Positions 4,973-5,085 of a stretch of 5,085 nt of DNA are shown piece by piece (the stretch's first letter is position 1; every line of letters begins with the position of its first letter). The notes below the pieces were generated by a model. That model saw only the letters and a program-made list of their open reading frames with translations, made no database searches and had not been told where the DNA came from. Origin of the DNA: UBA10133 sp964528565 (lineage in GTDB: Bacteria; Patescibacteriota; Microgenomatia; UBA1400; MFAQ01); NCBI GenBank assembly GCA_964528565.1, contig CAZGSP010000028.1, forward strand, positions 1 to 5,085, given 5' to 3'. Both the position numbers and the translations under genes were made by a program.

Positions 4973-5085
4973 ATGCTCGTCTATATCATCCTTCTTGTCA
5001 TTTATCTCATTATTTCCGTCGGCATTCACGAATTTGCCCACGCTTTGGCCGCCGACCGGCTCGGAGACCCCACGGCGCGAGCCGC
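4973..5085 (+). CDS. Site-2 protease family (M50) intramembrane metalloprotease, N-terminal part (cut by window edge)
   Basis: The 37 complete codons visible encode a hydrophobic first membrane segment (MLVYIILLVIYLIISVGIHE, 1-20) running straight into HEFAH (19-23). This is the HExxH zinc motif of M50 proteases, with the catalytic Glu20 buried in the membrane. ADRLGDPTAR (27-36) follows and is typical of the short bacterial S2P-like subgroup, where GDPTAKxxGRLTLNP is usual. Such enzymes cleave substrates within or near the membrane; the substrate here is unknown. The second HxxH-side ligand (an NPxxD-type motif) lies beyond the window. The start at 4973 is preferred over the in-frame ATG at 4961, which overlaps the -10 box; the longer form would add only MNLI. 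The gene diverges from rpmB across 42 bases. Confidence 0.88.
   Translation, partial: MLVYIILLVIYLIISVGIHEFAHALAADRLGDPTARA

Noticed and set aside
4931..5041. Longer rpmB start at the ATG at 5041-5039, giving 110 residues.
   Set aside because: The extra 37 residues have no bL28 similarity, lie antisense to the M50 gene, and are upstream of the rpmB -10 box, so would not be on its transcript.
1..5085. CRISPR arrays, insertion sequences, tRNA genes, riboswitches, toxin-antitoxin or defence modules.
   Set aside because: No repeat-spacer pattern, terminal inverted repeats, cloverleaf-like sequence or characteristic protein motifs were seen; intergenic gaps are too short to hold most of these.

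Overview
The window looks like ordinary chromosomal backbone of a bacterium with compact, mostly singly promoted genes. The best guess for the organism is a member of the Patescibacteria/CPR, possibly Microgenomates. This rests on gene style (an O-antigen-ligase-type membrane protein with a TPR tail, an M50 protease, very short intergenic gaps, and starts that appear to lack leaders). No marker in the window settles the taxonomy.

Layout from left to right. Bases 1-188 (minus) are the N-terminus of the actin-like shape protein MreB, cut by the window edge. A 91-bp divergent region separates it from a 651-residue O-antigen ligase/polymerase-like membrane protein with a C-terminal TPR tail (280-2235, plus). 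Next come peptide deformylase def (2275-2811, plus), a small three-helix CBU_0592-like membrane protein on the opposite strand (2852-3100, minus) and methionyl-tRNA formyltransferase fmt (3172-4056, plus). A 224-residue protein of unknown function (4042-4716, minus) overlaps the end of fmt tail-to-tail and the end of rpmB head-to-tail. Ribosomal protein bL28 (rpmB, 4709-4930, minus) follows. The last gene, on the plus strand, is a site-2-protease-family metalloprotease (4973 to the window end, partial).

Functionally, def and fmt form the N-formyl-methionine cycle: Fmt formylates initiator Met-tRNA and Def removes the formyl group from new proteins. With rpmB this makes a translation-centred neighbourhood. 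MreB, the O-antigen-ligase-like protein and the M50 protease are cell-envelope functions. No mobile element, CRISPR array, tRNA or rRNA was seen, and no intergenic stretch exceeds about 90 bases.

The most interesting signal is in the promoters. Four genes (the ligase, def, fmt, rpmB) have a TANNNT -10 box, mostly with an upstream TG, exactly 6 or 7 bases before the ATG and no Shine-Dalgarno sequence. This is what leaderless transcription predicts. The small membrane gene between def and fmt is the exception: it has a clear Shine-Dalgarno, a leader and its own terminator. Two divergent promoter pairs each have their opposed -10 boxes 13 bp apart. No clearly new multi-gene system is visible; the only uncharacterised gene is the one downstream of rpmB.
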